Assembly: GCA_046331465.1 (NCBI GenBank)
Contig: JAXLQV010000001.1
Location: forward strand, 620,001-684,000
Direction: 5' to 3'
Length of the DNA: 64,000 nucleotides
From: UBA5066 sp046331465
GTDB taxonomy: Bacteria > Acidobacteriota > Thermoanaerobaculia > UBA5066
The position numbers and the translations under genes were made by a program. Shown here piece after piece: positions 43,749 through 52,926 of the stretch. Positions within the stretch are counted from its first letter, which is position 1. Every line of letters begins with the position of its first letter. The notes beneath the pieces were generated by a model that worked only from the letters and a program-made list of their open reading frames with translations, was not told where the DNA came from and did no database searches.

Positions 43749-45190
43749 GCGGGAACGCGACGGCCCTCCTCGAGGGCCCCTCCGACGTCGTCCACGCCGG
43801 CATCGACGCGGTCGCCGAGGCGCCCCGCGCCGCCGGCGCGGGCGTGACGCTCGTCGACTTCCAGCCGCCGTCGGAGGGCGACCCACGCCGGATGGCGCTC
43901 CTCTCGGAGGTCCTCTCCGGCCCCGCGGCTGCCGCGATCGACGCGGCGAACGGGCGGGCCCACGCGAGACTCCTCGCGAGCCGGCCGCACCTCGTCGGCA
44001 TCGGCGTCGCGCGCGACGTGATCCCCGGGATGGAGGACGACCTCTTCCTCCACGCCGGCCCTCCCGTGACGTGGGAGCGGATGTGCGGCCCGATGCGCGG
44101 CGCCGTGATCGGCGGCCTCATGTACGAGGGGCGCGCCAGGGACGCGGACGAGGCGGCGCGCCTCGGCGCCGCCGGCGCCGTCCGCTTCGACCCGTGCCAC
44201 CACCACGACGCCGTCGGCCCGATGGCGGGCCTCGTCACGCCGTCGATGCCGGTCTGGGTCGTCGAGGACCGCGGCGGCGAGCGCCCCGGCACCCGGACGT
44301 TCTGCACGCTGAACGAGGGGCTCGGGAAGGTCCTCCGCTTCGGGGCGTTCTCGGAGGAGGTCCTCGCGCGGCTCGCCTTCATGCGCGACGAGCTCGCGCC
44401 CGTCCTCGCCGCGGCGCTCGCCCTGCACGGGCCGATCGACCTGAAGCACCTCCTCGCCCAGGCTCTCCAGATGGGGGACGAGGGCCACAACCGGAACCGC
44501 GCCGGCACGTCGCTCTTCTTCCGCGAGATCGCGCCGTCCGTCCTCCGCGCGACCGCGGACCGCGAGAAGGCGGCGCGCGTCCTCGAGTTCGTGGCCGGCA
44601 ACGACCACTCGTTCCTGAACCTCTCGATGCCGATGGGGAAGTGCATGCTGAAGGCGGCCGAAGGAGAGCCGCTCTCCTCGCTCGTCACCGTCATGGCGCG
44701 GAACGGGACCGACTTCGGCATCCAGCTCTCCTCGATGCCGGGACGCTGGTTCACCGGGCCGGCGCAGATGGTGCGCGGCCTCTACTTCCCCGGCCGGAGC
44801 GAGGCCGACGCGAACCCCGACATCGGCGACAGCGCGATCACCGAGACGGCCGGCTTCGGCGGCTTCGCGATGGCGGCCGCGCCCGCCATCGTCCAGTTCG
44901 TCGGCGGTTCCGCGGCCGACGCGGTCGCGGCGACGCGCGCGATGGGGCGCATCACGCTCGGCCCGAACCCCGGGCTCGGCATCCCGGCCCTCGGGTTCGC
45001 CGGCTCGCCGACCGGCATTGACCTCCGCCTCGTCGAGGAGAAGAACCTCCTCCCCCAGATCAACACCGGCATCGCCCACAGGGACCCCGGGGTGGGGCAG
45101 GTGGGCGCCGGCCTCGTCAACCCGCCCTGGGAGGCGTTCCACGCCGCCCTCGAGGCGTTCGCCGAAGACGTCCGCGCGCCCCGCGCCTGA
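43745..45190 (+). CDS. allG: DUF1116 protein, AllG (YlbE)-like carbamoyltransferase component
   Basis: 481 residues from GTG 43745 (GTGA overlap with fdrA). DUF1116 features include PHLVGIGVARDVIPGM, WERMCGPMRGAVIGGLMYEG, RFDPCHHHDAVGPMAG, QALQMGDEGHNRN and GTDFGIQLS. Conserved His/Asp/Glu runs suggest a metal or phosphate site. Together with FdrA and AllH it should make the oxamic transcarbamylase, which converts oxalurate and phosphate to oxamate and carbamoyl phosphate in E. coli. Confidence 0.87.
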   Translation: MSGNATALLEGPSDVVHAGIDAVAEAPRAAGAGVTLVDFQPPSEGDPRRMALLSEVLSGPAAAAIDAANGRAHARLLASRPHLVGIGVARDVIPGMEDDLFLHAGPPVTWERMCGPMRGAVIGGLMYEGRARDADEAARLGAAGAVRFDPCHHHDAVGPMAGLVTPSMPVWVVEDRGGERPGTRTFCTLNEGLGKVLRFGAFSEEVLARLAFMRDELAPVLAAALALHGPIDLKHLLAQALQMGDEGHNRNRAGTSLFFREIAPSVLRATADREKAARVLEFVAGNDHSFLNLSMPMGKCMLKAAEGEPLSSLVTVMARNGTDFGIQLSSMPGRWFTGPAQMVRGLYFPGRSEADANPDIGDSAITETAGFGGFAMAAAPAIVQFVGGSAADAVAATRAMGRITLGPNPGLGIPALGFAGSPTGIDLRLVEEKNLLPQINTGIAHRDPGVGQVGAGLVNPPWEAFHAALEAFAEDVRAPRA

Positions 45191-45207
45191 GAACGAAGGA
45201 GTCGCCC

Positions 45208-46086
45208 ATGCTTCCGATCGAGCTCTCGATCCCCCTCGGAATCGGCACCCCGGCCTGGCCCACGTACGAGCCGCTCCAGATGAAGTACTTCAAGCGGCTC
45301 GCGCCGAACGGCGCGAACGGCCAGCTCCTGACGCACAGCAACCACCTCGGCACGCACATGGACGGCGAGATCCACTTCTACTCGCCCGGCAAGGACATGG
45401 CGGCGCTGCAGCTCGACTTCCTGATGCACGAGGGGGCGATCGTCGACCTCTCCGATGCCGTCGGCGACTACGACGTCTACACGTCGAAGATGGTCGAGGA
45501 CCGGGTCGAGGTGAAGGACGGCGACATCCTCATCATCCACACCGGCTACCACCACTACGGCTGGGACCAGCCCGAGGCGGACGAGATCCGCTACATGGTC
45601 AAGCACCCGGGGCCGGACCGGGAGTTCGCCGACTGGTGCAAGAGGCGGAAGCTCCGCTGGCTCGGCGTCGACTGCGGGAGCGCGGACCACCCGATGAACA
45701 CGATCATCCGGACCTGGATGCCGCGTCAGGCGAAGGAGGCGGACGCCCACTTCCGCGCGAAGTACGGCAAGCCGCTCGACGAGTTCTACGACGACGGCAA
45801 GTACCAGCTCATGCACCTCGAGCTCTTCAACCACGGGATCATCCACGCCGAGTGCATGGGGGGCGACATCGACCTCCTCCTGAACCAGCGCGCCGTCATC
45901 GGCGCCTTCCCGTGGCGGCTCGTCGACGGCGAGTCGTGCATCTGCCGGATCGTGGCGTTCGTCGACGACGACCGGCACGCGGCGCTCATGGCGAAGAAGG
46001 CGAAGGCCGTCAGGACGAAGTGGAACGACGTGTCGGGCGCGCCGAACGCCTGGCTCCACGAGGAGGCGCGGAAGAGCCGCGTCTGA
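45208..46086 (+). CDS. Cyclase/kynurenine-formamidase-like metal hydrolase
   Basis: 292 residues; AAGGAG precedes ATG 45208. The metal motif of the cyclase family is present: H46-LGTH50-M-D52 with H56 (HLGTHMDGEIHF), and later IIHTGYHHYG and LGVDCGSADHPMN. Relatives open amide or lactam rings (kynurenine formamidase, isatin hydrolase). Placed behind AllG, it could open a purine- or hydantoin-derived ring to supply oxalurate-like substrates; that is inference. It lies 17 bases after the AllG stop. Confidence 0.85.
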   Translation: MLPIELSIPLGIGTPAWPTYEPLQMKYFKRLAPNGANGQLLTHSNHLGTHMDGEIHFYSPGKDMAALQLDFLMHEGAIVDLSDAVGDYDVYTSKMVEDRVEVKDGDILIIHTGYHHYGWDQPEADEIRYMVKHPGPDREFADWCKRRKLRWLGVDCGSADHPMNTIIRTWMPRQAKEADAHFRAKYGKPLDEFYDDGKYQLMHLELFNHGIIHAECMGGDIDLLLNQRAVIGAFPWRLVDGESCICRIVAFVDDDRHAALMAKKAKAVRTKWNDVSGAPNAWLHEEARKSRV

Positions 46087-46103
46087 CGCAGAATCGCGCC
46101 GAC

Positions 46104-47765
46104 GTGGAGGCGCGAGGGAACGGTTCGTCCGGGGGCGCCGGGGCGGGAGGGCCCGTTCCGGCGCTCGCGTCGCCGGCCCGCCCGGACCGGGTCGTCCTCG
46201 ACCTCGCGGGCGTAATCCTCCTCGCGGCGGGGCTCTGGATCCTCGTCCGGACCGCGCTCTTCTGGCCGCTCGGCGGCTACGACGAGGGGCTCCTTCTCAC
46301 CGACGCGATGCTCGTGCTCCGGGGGAAGGCGCCCTACCGCGACTTCTATTCGAACTACCCGCCGGGGATCTTCCTGACGATCGCGGCGCTCTGGAAGGTC
46401 TTCGGCGTCCGCCCCGAGGTCCTCCGGTTCCTGGGCCTCGCGATCCACCTCGGCCTCTCGGCCGTCGCGGGCCGGCTCGCGGGTCGGGCGGGCGGCCGGC
46501 GCTTCTCGTGGCTCGCCGCGGGGCTCGTCCTCGCGTGGACCGCGCTCCTCGGGAACGTCCCCTTCGCCTGGATGGCGGGTCTCCTTTCGGCGCTCGTCTT
46601 TGCCGAGCGCCTCGGCGCGGCGGGACCCGCGGGAGCGTCGTGGCCGGTCGCGGCCGGGCTCGCGCTCGGCGCGGTCGGCGCCTACCGCCATGACCTCCTC
46701 GTCTACCTGTGCGTTGCCCTGGTGGCGCTCGCCGCCGCGCGGGCGATCCGCCTCCGGGCGTTCCGGCGCGGGCGGGACGAGCTCCGGGCGATGGCTCCGG
46801 CCGCTGCGGCCGCGGCTGCGATCCTCGCGCTCGTCTTCGTCCCGGCGCTGGCGCGTGCCGGGATCGCGCGGGTGGCGGGGGACCTCTACTTCGACCAGGT
46901 GCGCCACGTCATGCCGTCCCGTCTCCTCCCGCTCCCCGACGTCCTCCGTGCCGTCCCGGCGTTCGGGCTCCAGCTGCCCGCTCTCGCCGTCCAGCCGTTC
47001 GAGGGGGCCGTGGTGCTCACGCTCGCGGGGCCGCTCCTCGGGGCTCTCGCGGTCCTCGTCTCGAGGCGGGCGACGGGTCGTTTCGATTCCGGGCTCCTCG
47101 CGACGACGGCGCTCAGCCTCGCGGTCCTCCCGCAGCTCCTCGGTCGGACCGACGTCTACCACGCGCTTTACACCGTCACGCCCGCCCTCGTCCTCGCGAG
47201 CGTCCTCGCGGAGCACGGGACGCCGGCGGCTCCGCCGGGCCTCCGCGCCGCCGCGGCAGGTCTCCTCGCGGCCGCGCTCGCGCTCCCCGCCGTCCCGTCG
47301 CTCGGAGCCCTCCTTCGGCTTCGCCCGGACGGCGCGGTGCCAGGCCCCTCTCCGCGCTACGGCCGCCTCCCGGAGACCTCCGCGGCGGTCGCCGAGGCGC
47401 GGCGCGCGGTCTTCGCTTTCCTCGACGCGCGCGGGCGCCCGGGCGACCCGGTCTTCGTCGGCTCTGCGGACCACCGCGCTCCGCTCATGAGCGAGATGGA
47501 GCTCTACTTCCTCGCGGACCGGACCGGGTCGACCCGGTACATGCAGTTCGACCCGGGGATCGTCGGGCGGAGGGACGTGCAGGAGGAGATGGTCCGGGAG
47601 CTCGAGGCGGTCCGCCCCGCCGCAGCCGTCCTCTCCCGGATGACGCTCCGCGACGAACCGAGGCGCCCCGGGGCCTCCGGCGCGACGCTCCTCGACGAGT
47701 ACCTCGCGTCGCGGTACCGGCTGGCCGGCACGGCCGGCCCGTACCTCCTCCTCGAGCGGCGCTGA
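46104..47765 (+). CDS. GT39-like (GT-C) glycosyltransferase, polytopic membrane protein
   Basis: 553 residues from GTG 46104. The lumenal loop after the first membrane segment has YDEGLLLTDAMLVLRGKAPYRDFYSNYPPGIF, the DE plus YPPG pattern of the ArnT/Pmt (GT39-like) group. About ten further segments and a soluble C-terminal domain (about 430-553) follow. It likely transfers sugar from a polyprenyl phosphate carrier. It starts 17 bases after the cyclase gene yet shows no link to purine breakdown, so it may merely share the transcript. Confidence 0.78.
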   Translation: MEARGNGSSGGAGAGGPVPALASPARPDRVVLDLAGVILLAAGLWILVRTALFWPLGGYDEGLLLTDAMLVLRGKAPYRDFYSNYPPGIFLTIAALWKVFGVRPEVLRFLGLAIHLGLSAVAGRLAGRAGGRRFSWLAAGLVLAWTALLGNVPFAWMAGLLSALVFAERLGAAGPAGASWPVAAGLALGAVGAYRHDLLVYLCVALVALAAARAIRLRAFRRGRDELRAMAPAAAAAAAILALVFVPALARAGIARVAGDLYFDQVRHVMPSRLLPLPDVLRAVPAFGLQLPALAVQPFEGAVVLTLAGPLLGALAVLVSRRATGRFDSGLLATTALSLAVLPQLLGRTDVYHALYTVTPALVLASVLAEHGTPAAPPGLRAAAAGLLAAALALPAVPSLGALLRLRPDGAVPGPSPRYGRLPETSAAVAEARRAVFAFLDARGRPGDPVFVGSADHRAPLMSEMELYFLADRTGSTRYMQFDPGIVGRRDVQEEMVRELEAVRPAAAVLSRMTLRDEPRRPGASGATLLDEYLASRYRLAGTAGPYLLLERR

Positions 47766-47827
47766 CGGCGTCCCCGCGTGGCAAGATGGGCGGCTCCGCG
47801 GGAGAGCGGAGCGACGGGAGGCTGCCG

Positions 47828-49291
47828 ATGTCCGACCTTGCGACCCGCTCCGCCACGGCGCTCCTCGCGGCCCTCGAGAGGAAGGAGACGAGCAGCGAGG
47901 AGCTGCTCCGGCTCTTCCTCGCGCGCATCGAGAAGCTCCGCGGCCTCGTGAACGCCATCGTCACCCTCGACGGGGACCGCGCGCTCGGGGAGGCGCGGCG
48001 CTGCGACGAAGAGCGTTCGCGCGGCGACCTGCGCGGGCCGCTCCACGGGCTCCCCGTCACCGTGAAGGACTCCTTCGAGACCGAGGGGCTCCGGACGACC
48101 TCCGGCGGGACGCCGGAGCTGATGGGCCACGTCCCGCAGCGCGACGCCGACGCCGTGGCGCGCCTGAAGGCCGCCGGGGCGGTCGTCTTCGGCAAGACGA
48201 ACCTCTCGACGCAGGCGATGGACATCCAGACTTACAACGCGGCGTTCGGGACGACGGACAACCCGTGGGACGCCTCGCGCACGGCGGGCGGCTCCTCCGG
48301 CGGCTCGGCCGTCGCGATGGGCACGGGCCTCTCGGCCCTCGAGCTCGGGAGCGACCTCGGCGGCTCGATCCGGATCCCGGCCGCGTTCTGCGGCGTCTTC
48401 GGCCACCGCCCGAGCTTCGGGATCATCCCGACGCGCGGCCACGTCCCGGGCCCTCCGGGCACGCTCGCCGCGCCCGACCTCGAAACCGCCGGGCCGATCG
48501 CCCGCTCGGCCGACGACCTCGACCTCGCCGTCCGCGTCCTCGCGGGCCCCGACGCGGCGCACGCCACCGCGTGGCGGCTCGAGCTCCCCCCGCCGCGCCG
48601 GCGGGGGCTCTCCGAGTACCGGCTCGCCGCCTGGCTCGACGACCCGGCCGCGCCGGTCGACGCGGCCCTCCGCGAGCGGCTCGAGACGGTCGTCGGGGAG
48701 CTCCGGGCCGCCGGCGCCGAGGTCGACACCGGGGCCCGGCCCGGCTTCGCCCTCGCCGACAACGCGCGCCTCTTCATGCGCGTCCTCTACGGGAGCATGG
48801 CCGCGGGCCTGCCGGAGGGGCAGTTCGAGAAGCTCAGAGGCCGGGCCGCCGCGCTCGCGCCCGAGGACGACTCGTTCCGCGCGCGCCTGACCCGCGACAC
48901 GGCGCAGACCCACCGCGACTTCGACCTCGCGCGCGAGGCGCGCGAGCGGCGGCAGGCGCAGTGGGCCGAGTTCTTCACGCGCTACGACGCGCTCCTCTGC
49001 CCCGCCTTCCCGACGCCGGCCTTCCTGCACGACCAGAGCCCCGACTTCGCGAAGCGGACGCTCGCCGTGAACGGCGTGCCGCAGCCCTACCTCGGGACGC
49101 TTCTCGGCTGGCCGGCGCTCGCGGGCCTCTCCTCGCTCCCGGGGACGGCCGCGCCCGTCGGCTTCACGAGGGACGGGCTCCCGGCGGGGATCCAGATCGT
49201 CGGCCCGTTCCTCGAGGACCGGACCGCGATCCACGTCGCGAGGTGCGTCGCGGAGGTCTCGGGCGGCTACGTCGTCCCGCCGGGACTATAG
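47828..49291 (+). CDS. Amidase-signature hydrolase
   Basis: 487 residues. ATG 47828 follows GGGAGG; an ATG at 47786 is in frame without such a site. The Ser-cisSer-Lys triad fits K80 (VTVKDS), S156 (GGSSGGSA) and S180 (GSDLGGSIR), with the same spacing as in fatty-acid amide hydrolase. GatA is unlikely because gatB and gatC are absent and the C-terminus differs. It may hydrolyse an amide from the upstream catabolic genes. Its TAG stop lies at the edge of the dispersed repeat (49289-49291). Confidence 0.9.
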   Translation: MSDLATRSATALLAALERKETSSEELLRLFLARIEKLRGLVNAIVTLDGDRALGEARRCDEERSRGDLRGPLHGLPVTVKDSFETEGLRTTSGGTPELMGHVPQRDADAVARLKAAGAVVFGKTNLSTQAMDIQTYNAAFGTTDNPWDASRTAGGSSGGSAVAMGTGLSALELGSDLGGSIRIPAAFCGVFGHRPSFGIIPTRGHVPGPPGTLAAPDLETAGPIARSADDLDLAVRVLAGPDAAHATAWRLELPPPRRRGLSEYRLAAWLDDPAAPVDAALRERLETVVGELRAAGAEVDTGARPGFALADNARLFMRVLYGSMAAGLPEGQFEKLRGRAAALAPEDDSFRARLTRDTAQTHRDFDLAREARERRQAQWAEFFTRYDALLCPAFPTPAFLHDQSPDFAKRTLAVNGVPQPYLGTLLGWPALAGLSSLPGTAAPVGFTRDGLPAGIQIVGPFLEDRTAIHVARCVAEVSGGYVVPPGL

Positions 49292-49335
49292 TAGAAAATC
49301 AAGACCTGACCCCAAGCCCTAGACCCCAAGCCCTA
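49290..49335 (+). repeat. Dispersed 29-bp repeat, copy 3, with a 14-bp tandem duplication
   Basis: Bases 49290-49318 repeat 37537-37565 exactly. The end then duplicates in tandem: GACCCCAAGCCCTA at 49308-49321 and again at 49322-49335. The amidase stop TAG (49289-49291) enters its left edge and the minus-strand kinase stop (49335-49333) is the last triplet of the duplication, so both genes end exactly at the element. Confidence 0.88.
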
Positions 49336-52140
49336 CCTCTGTTTCTCCGCCTCCTCGAGGAGGGCCGGGATTCCCGCGAGGTCGACGCGCAGGCGCGTGA
49401 GAAAGACGGCGTCGTCGTAGATCCGCTGGTCCGAGTCCGCGGCCGCCTTGTCGAGGAGGAACCGGCCGTCGGCCGCGACGTCCCAGTCGCGCCCGCCCCG
49501 GGCCGTGGCGCCGTAGACGCCCCCGAAGAGCTTCTCGGGGCGACCGAGTTCGAGACTCCCGTTCCTCTCGGCCAAGCGGACCCGGTAGATCTCGAAGCGT
49601 TGCCCCGCCGACGGGAGACCCTTGAAGAAGAGAGCCTTCCCGTCGCGGGACCAGAGCGGCTCCGACCCGCCGCTCACCGAGGCCTGGGTGGCGACACCGG
49701 GCGTGGCGAGAGGTCGGACGAAGACCTCGAAGTGCCCCGGCTCGCCGGCTTGGGCGTACGCAAGCCACCCCCCGTCGGGTGAAATGACCGGCCAACCCTC
49801 GTCGAGGCGCGTCGCGACGAGGGGTGCTACCTTCCCGTCGCGGGAGACTTCGAGGATGTCGTCGCTTCCCCGGGGCGACCTCACCTGGATGCAGAAACGC
49901 CGCCCGTCGGGAGACCACGACCCGAGGGCGACAAGCTCCTCGGACCCTTTCCAGAGCGTCTCGATCTCGCCGGGCGGGGCGTCCAGCCGCCGAACGTAGA
50001 TCCGCTTCGGCCCCTCGTGGTCGGAGTCGAACGTCACCTCGCCGGGCCCGGGTCCCCAGACCGCCTCGCGATGGCTACCCTCGAGGGTCACGTTTCGAGT
50101 CGCTCCTCGGTCGAGGTCGATCAGCTGCACCTGCCGCCCCGGGTAGTTGTGGGTGGCGAGAAGCTGCTTGCCGTCCGGCGAGAGGTTGATGCTGAGGCAG
50201 CTCTGTGCGGGTCGGTCGATCACGGTCTCCCGGCCCGTCACGTCGACCCAGACCAGGGTCCTCGGGTGCTCGGGGTCGACGGAGCCCTGCGCGTAGACGA
50301 GCCGCCCGTCGTGAGAGACGGCGACCTGCGCGGCGCCGGAGCCCCCCCCGAGGAGGTATGAGAGGACGGCGTGCCTCACTCCCGGGAGAACCCTCACGGG
50401 CGAGCCCGAAGGGGCGAGACTGGACGAAGACAGCCTGGCCGCGAAGAGCGAACCCTCCCGGGCGAAGAGGAGGATGCCGGGCGGAGCCCAGCGGCCGTCC
50501 GAGCCTCCCTCCACGAGCAGCGTTCGTGTCGGGGAGCCGAGCTCCTGGGCGTGGATCCTCGCCTTCTCCCACACGGGACCGGTGCGCGAATCCCGAAGGG
50601 CCGTGTAGATCACAGTCCGGCCGTCGGGGAGGACGTGCGGGAGCCGATGGCTCCACTCTCCCTCGTTCCCGTCGAGGCTCGTGACCGCTTCCGGCGTCCC
50701 TCCCGTTGCCGGAACCAGCAGGAGCGGCCCTCGCCGGGAGCCGAATACCAGCGAGCGATCTCCCGCCCACGTCAGGCCGACGGGCGCGGCACCTTTCCAG
50801 CTGCAGAGCGTCGTCGGCGCACCCCCACCCGCGGGGATCTTCTTCAGGTGACTGATTCCCTCCTTCAAGACCTCGAACGCGATCCAGCGGCCGTCGGGAG
50901 AGAAAGCCGGGTTGCGGCCTTCCTCTCCACCGGGCAGCGGTCTCGCCTCCCAGTCGCCGATGCCGCGGATGAAGAGGCCCGGTGTCCCCTGCACGACGTT
51001 GGTCCCCTTCCACGCGAACGCGGAGAACGCGAGTTGCTTCCCGTCGGGCGAGATGTCGAACTCGCAGAGGCTGGTCGAGAACCGCATCTCCTTCGGCATT
51101 TCGAGATCGAAGCGGACGGCCTCCGGGCCGTCACCCCGACCCGGAGCGCGGAGGGCGTGGACGCCGACCGCACCGACTGCGAGGATCCCCGTGACGACGG
51201 CCGCGGCGAGGACGAGCCTCGCGCGTGAGGAGAGGCCGCCCCGTGGTGCGCGACGAGCCGCGCTCTCGGCCTCCCGTGCCAGGTTCCTCTCCTCGAGCGC
51301 GATTCGCGCCTCCCGGATGTCACGCAGCCGCTCGCGAGGGTCCCGCTCCAGGCAGCGCCCGAGGAGTTGCCGGACGGAACGCGGCACGTCTCGGGGAAGG
51401 CGTTCCCAGTCGATCTCCTGCCTGAGGACGGAGGCCAGGACGTCGGAAACGGTCTCCCCGTCGAAGAGCCTTCCGCCAGACAGCATCTCGAAGAGGACGA
51501 CGCCGAACGCCCAGACGTCCGCCCTCCGGTCGACCGGCTTCCCCTGCGCCTGCTCCGGCGACATGTACCGGGTCGTCCCGAGGACGACCCCTTCCGAAGT
51601 AGAAGAGGCCGGCTGCGTGGACGCCTCGGGCGGCGCATCCCAGACGTCCCCGGGTTCCACGGAGAGCGCCTTCGCGATGCCGAAGTCCAGGAGCTTGACG
51701 GCGCCGTCGCGCGGGACGACGACGTTCGCGGGTTTCAGGTCCCGGTGGACGATCCCCTTCTCGTGCGCGGCCTCGAGGCCTTCCGCGACCTGCCCCGCGA
51801 CGGAAAGAGTCTCGTCGAGCGGGAGCCTGCCCTTGGCCATCCGCTCGGCGAGCGTCGGTCCCTCGACGAGCTCCATGACGAGGACGTGCTCGCCGTCGCT
51901 CTCCTCCAGGCCGTGGATCGCTGCGACGTTCGGGTGGCCGAGCGAGGCGAGGAGCCGCGCCTCGTGCGTCAGGCGCGCCACACGGTCCACGTTCGTCGAG
52001 AATCCGGGCGGAAGCGTCTTCAGCGCGACGTCGCGCCCTAGCTTCGAGTCGTGAGCGCGCCAGACCTCGCCCATTCCTCCCGAGCCGAGGAAGGCCACGA
52101 CCTGGTACGGGCCGATCAGCCGCCCGGGCTGAAGGCTCAT
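49333..52140 (-). CDS. PknB-type Ser/Thr kinase fused to a TolB/PD40 propeller
   Basis: 935 residues. Kinase (about 10-285): GSGGMGEVWRA, K41, HRDLKPAN (D134), LDFGIAK (D152) and GTTRYMSPEQ. Membrane segment at about 308-329. The extracytoplasmic part (about 345-920) has at least six WD40-like PD40 blades (FDISPDGKQLAFSA, FSPDGRWIAFE, NLSPDGKQLLAT, SWSPDGRRFCIQ, VISPDGGWLAYA). This fusion is abundant in acidobacteria. It probably senses an outside ligand and phosphorylates cytoplasmic targets; the winged-helix/FHA protein at 52927 is a nearby candidate reader of phospho-threonine. Confidence 0.93.
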   Translation of the reverse strand: MSLQPGRLIGPYQVVAFLGSGGMGEVWRAHDSKLGRDVALKTLPPGFSTNVDRVARLTHEARLLASLGHPNVAAIHGLEESDGEHVLVMELVEGPTLAERMAKGRLPLDETLSVAGQVAEGLEAAHEKGIVHRDLKPANVVVPRDGAVKLLDFGIAKALSVEPGDVWDAPPEASTQPASSTSEGVVLGTTRYMSPEQAQGKPVDRRADVWAFGVVLFEMLSGGRLFDGETVSDVLASVLRQEIDWERLPRDVPRSVRQLLGRCLERDPRERLRDIREARIALEERNLAREAESAARRAPRGGLSSRARLVLAAAVVTGILAVGAVGVHALRAPGRGDGPEAVRFDLEMPKEMRFSTSLCEFDISPDGKQLAFSAFAWKGTNVVQGTPGLFIRGIGDWEARPLPGGEEGRNPAFSPDGRWIAFEVLKEGISHLKKIPAGGGAPTTLCSWKGAAPVGLTWAGDRSLVFGSRRGPLLLVPATGGTPEAVTSLDGNEGEWSHRLPHVLPDGRTVIYTALRDSRTGPVWEKARIHAQELGSPTRTLLVEGGSDGRWAPPGILLFAREGSLFAARLSSSSLAPSGSPVRVLPGVRHAVLSYLLGGGSGAAQVAVSHDGRLVYAQGSVDPEHPRTLVWVDVTGRETVIDRPAQSCLSINLSPDGKQLLATHNYPGRQVQLIDLDRGATRNVTLEGSHREAVWGPGPGEVTFDSDHEGPKRIYVRRLDAPPGEIETLWKGSEELVALGSWSPDGRRFCIQVRSPRGSDDILEVSRDGKVAPLVATRLDEGWPVISPDGGWLAYAQAGEPGHFEVFVRPLATPGVATQASVSGGSEPLWSRDGKALFFKGLPSAGQRFEIYRVRLAERNGSLELGRPEKLFGGVYGATARGGRDWDVAADGRFLLDKAAADSDQRIYDDAVFLTRLRVDLAGIPALLEEAEKQR

Positions 52141-52242
52141 TGCGCGTTCTTTTCCGTCCAGTCTAGACCCGGACGGGAGGAGCGTGATCCGTCTCCGTCC
52201 TGCCGATCGGGACGATCGGCGGAGCGGACCGCAGCCGGGGCA

Positions 52243-52794
52243 CTACTCTCCGCAGAGGCTCACGACGGCCGCGGTGATCTCCTTCGACGAGGGAGGATCC
52301 TCGCCGAGGCCGAGGGAGTGGAGCGCCTCGTGCAGGACGACGGCGACCGTGGAGGTCCCTTCGCGGGTCCGGAATCCCATCAGCTCGTGCGGGCAGACGA
52401 CGACGGCCCGGCTCCCCGGCGAGGTGTAGGCGAGCATCCCCGGCTGGCCGCAGACCGACCGCCCCAGGCCGCTCTGGAAGCGGATCGAGCGGAGGTACTC
52501 GGCGGCCGTGAGCCCGGTCGCGGCGAGCGTCTCGGCGAGCGGGCGTCCGGTCGCGCGGTCGGCGAACTCCCGAAGCAGGAAGCTGCAGGGAGGCCGGCCG
52601 AGGCGGTCCGCCGCCTCGGCAACGACGTCGGGGAAGACCGGCCCCAGGCCGGAGTCGACGGCGAGCGCGACGGCCCTTCCTTCGTGAACGCCGAACGCCG
52701 GGGGCGCGAGGACCGTCGTCGCCGCGAGGACGACGGCTGGCGGGAGGACGGCTCGGAGGAGCGGGAGCGGGGCGGACCCGGCACGGGAGACCAC
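52243..52794 (-). CDS. Small exported HExxH metallopeptidase-like protein
   Basis: 183 residues from GTG 52794, with AAGGAGG upstream. An N-terminal hydrophobic export signal (about 13-35) is followed by a compact domain with four Cys (70, 115, 134, 181) and the zinc motif H155-E156-AL-H159-SLGLG-E165. The HExxHxxGxxE layout resembles metzincins with Glu in place of the third His/Asp. No Met-turn is visible, and the domain is short, so activity is uncertain. Confidence 0.7.
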   Translation of the reverse strand: MVSRAGSAPLPLLRAVLPPAVVLAATTVLAPPAFGVHEGRAVALAVDSGLGPVFPDVVAEAADRLGRPPCSFLLREFADRATGRPLAETLAATGLTAAEYLRSIRFQSGLGRSVCGQPGMLAYTSPGSRAVVVCPHELMGFRTREGTSTVAVVLHEALHSLGLGEDPPSSKEITAAVVSLCGE

Positions 52795-52926
52795 GGGAGC
52801 CTCCTTCCCGGACGGCTGGTCCCGTCCGGCTCTCGGTCAGCGGCTGGGATTTGCTGCTACCGAGAACGTGCCGCGCCCGTGCCGCGGAATGCCTCGTAAA
52901 CTGTTCGGGAAAGTCTCGGGAGCCTG

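Noticed and set aside
47828..49291. Amidase as the GatA subunit of the tRNA amidotransferase
   Set aside because: No gatB or gatC lies nearby, and the C-terminal half does not show the GatA-specific features; a general amidase is the safer call.
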